From Clostridium sp. CAG:169 (GTDB lineage: Bacteria > Bacillota > Clostridia > Oscillospirales > Ruminococcaceae): a stretch of DNA of 13,838 bases. Under the pieces are notes generated by a model. It worked only from the letters and a program-made list of their open reading frames with translations, made no database searches and had not been told where the DNA came from. The number at the start of each line of letters is the position of its first letter. The stretch's first letter is position 1. The stretch lies in NCBI GenBank assembly GCA_000435195.1, contig FR880304.1, positions 15,755 through 29,592 of the forward strand, given 5' to 3'. This document shows, piece by piece, positions 13,393-13,838 of the stretch. The position numbers and the translations under genes are program-made.

Positions 13393-13416
13393 CACCTCCA
13401 GTTTCCACTGGAGATG
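13393..13416 (-). promoter_or_regulatory. Hairpin hiding the ribosome binding site of the SHOCT-like gene
   Basis: On the minus strand CATCTCCAGT (13416-13407) pairs with ACTGGAGGTG (13402-13393) around a GGAA (GNRA-type) tetraloop: ten pairs, one of them G-U. The 3' arm contains the GGAGGTG Shine-Dalgarno sequence of the ATG at 13384, so folding would block translation initiation. Confidence 0.6.
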
Positions 13417-13446
13417 AACTGCCTTTTTGAGCGGAGGAAAATAAAA

Positions 13447-13482
13447 AAGCCTGCGGGCATTCCGAAGAACACTCGCAGGCTT
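13447..13482 (-). terminator. Rho-independent terminator of the endolysin gene
   Basis: On the minus strand AAGCCTGCG (13482-13474) pairs with CGCAGGCTT (13455-13447). The inner part extends the stem with one mismatch and two G-U pairs to a TTCG tetraloop, and the T-rich run CTTTTTTATTTT follows. It lies 18 nt after the endolysin stop and separates it from the SHOCT-recombinase genes. Confidence 0.9.
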
Positions 13483-13500
13483 AGCAGATTGGATATTCAG

Positions 13501-13838
13501 TTATTTCACTCTGATCTTCCAGCCGGTCAGAATAAGGTTGACGTTTTTGATGAGCGTCGGGTTGAGTTTCTGGATTGCAGAAACCGTAGTGCCGTATTTC
13601 TTAGCAATTCCGGAGAGGGTATCGCCGCTTTTTACGGTGTAGTAGACAGGAGTAGATTCCAGCTTTTTCACCAGAGCATTGACCTTTGCCTGCACGGCAG
13701 AATAATCATATCCGGCAGCGGTGAGGCGTTCTTTGCGGTCGGTTCCGTTTCCCCATTTGCCGTCCAGCACTTCCTGCGCCAGCTCATCCACGGTCTTTGC
13801 CGGAGTGACCGGAGCAGGAGTGGCAGGCTTGCTGTCAT
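13501..13838 (-). CDS. Phage-type endolysin, C-terminal Cpl-7 repeat and LysM domain (N-terminus outside window)
   Basis: The last 111 residues of a cell-wall hydrolase. After a Pro/Ala/Thr linker (SKPATPAPVTPAKT) comes a Cpl-7-type wall-binding repeat (CW_7, PF08230: VDELAQEVLDGKWGNG … RLTAAGYDYSAVQAKVN), then a LysM peptidoglycan-binding domain (YYTVKSGDTLSGIAKKYGTTVSAIQKLNP) to the C-terminus. The catalytic domain, usually a GH25 muramidase or an amidase in such architectures, lies beyond the right edge, so the bond cleaved is unknown. The frame is open to the window end; the GTG at 13791 is an internal Val within the Cpl-7 repeat, not a start. In mobile elements these enzymes serve lysis or local wall opening for transfer. 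Confidence 0.88.
   Translation of the reverse strand, partial: DSKPATPAPVTPAKTVDELAQEVLDGKWGNGTDRKERLTAAGYDYSAVQAKVNALVKKLESTPVYYTVKSGDTLSGIAKKYGTTVSAIQKLNPTLIKNVNLILTGWKIRVK

Larger units (their letters stand above)
9577..13838 (-). mobile_element. End module of an integrative element or prophage (endolysin, SHOCT-like protein, three serine recombinases)
   Basis: Five same-strand genes, from an endolysin C-terminus to three serine-recombinase-family genes, form a continuous block typical of the integration end of conjugative elements and phages in gut Clostridia. No phage structural or conjugation gene is in view, so the element type is open. The block continues past the right edge. Its left limit is uncertain: near 9577, or as far as the junction behind rlmD at about 4919, in which case the LysR enzyme cassette would be cargo. 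Confidence 0.7.

Overview
The window looks like the chromosome of an anaerobic, spore-forming Firmicute of the class Clostridia, probably a gut Oscillospiraceae/Ruminococcaceae-type organism. The reasons are a dipicolinate synthase pair behind a sigma-K-like promoter, strong AGGAGG-type ribosome binding sites, frequent TTG starts, and a Clostridia-style serine recombinase/endolysin module. The genus is not recognisable from sequence alone. No rRNA, tRNA or CRISPR was seen.

Left part (1-4918), GC-rich and core-like. It holds a secreted D-Ala-D-Ala carboxypeptidase (minus, running off the left edge), a TraX-family membrane protein (plus) broken by an in-frame amber codon, the dpaA-dpaB operon for spore dipicolinic acid (minus), and the 23S rRNA uracil-5-methyltransferase gene (plus). 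dpaA carries an exact 20-bp tandem duplication that breaks its frame; deleting one copy restores a complete protein. A 20-bp perfect stem-loop separates the convergent traX and dpaB genes. A large AT-rich inverted repeat lies between the carboxypeptidase and traX.

Middle part (4919-9576), visibly lower in GC, with different codon choice. A roughly 210-bp non-coding junction with degenerate 28-bp repeats follows the methyltransferase gene. Then come a LysR regulator (minus) and a divergent plus-strand set: a threonine-aldolase-like PLP enzyme, a PhzF-family isomerase and a divergent arginase-family hydrolase, followed by a small XRE regulator with an unusual C-terminal extension. This looks like an acquired amino-acid-derivative catabolic cassette under LysR control. 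Its substrate is unknown.

Right part (9577-13838), all on the minus strand, is a mobile-element end module. Reading in the direction of transcription, it has an endolysin C-terminus (Cpl-7 repeat plus LysM), a strong terminator with a UUCG loop, a 68-aa SHOCT-like protein whose ribosome binding site is buried in a hairpin, and three tightly coupled serine-recombinase-family genes. The first and third are full large serine recombinases. The middle one lacks the catalytic domain. The element continues beyond the right edge. Whether its left end is next to the last recombinase or directly behind the rRNA methyltransferase gene, which would make the LysR cassette its cargo, cannot be settled here.
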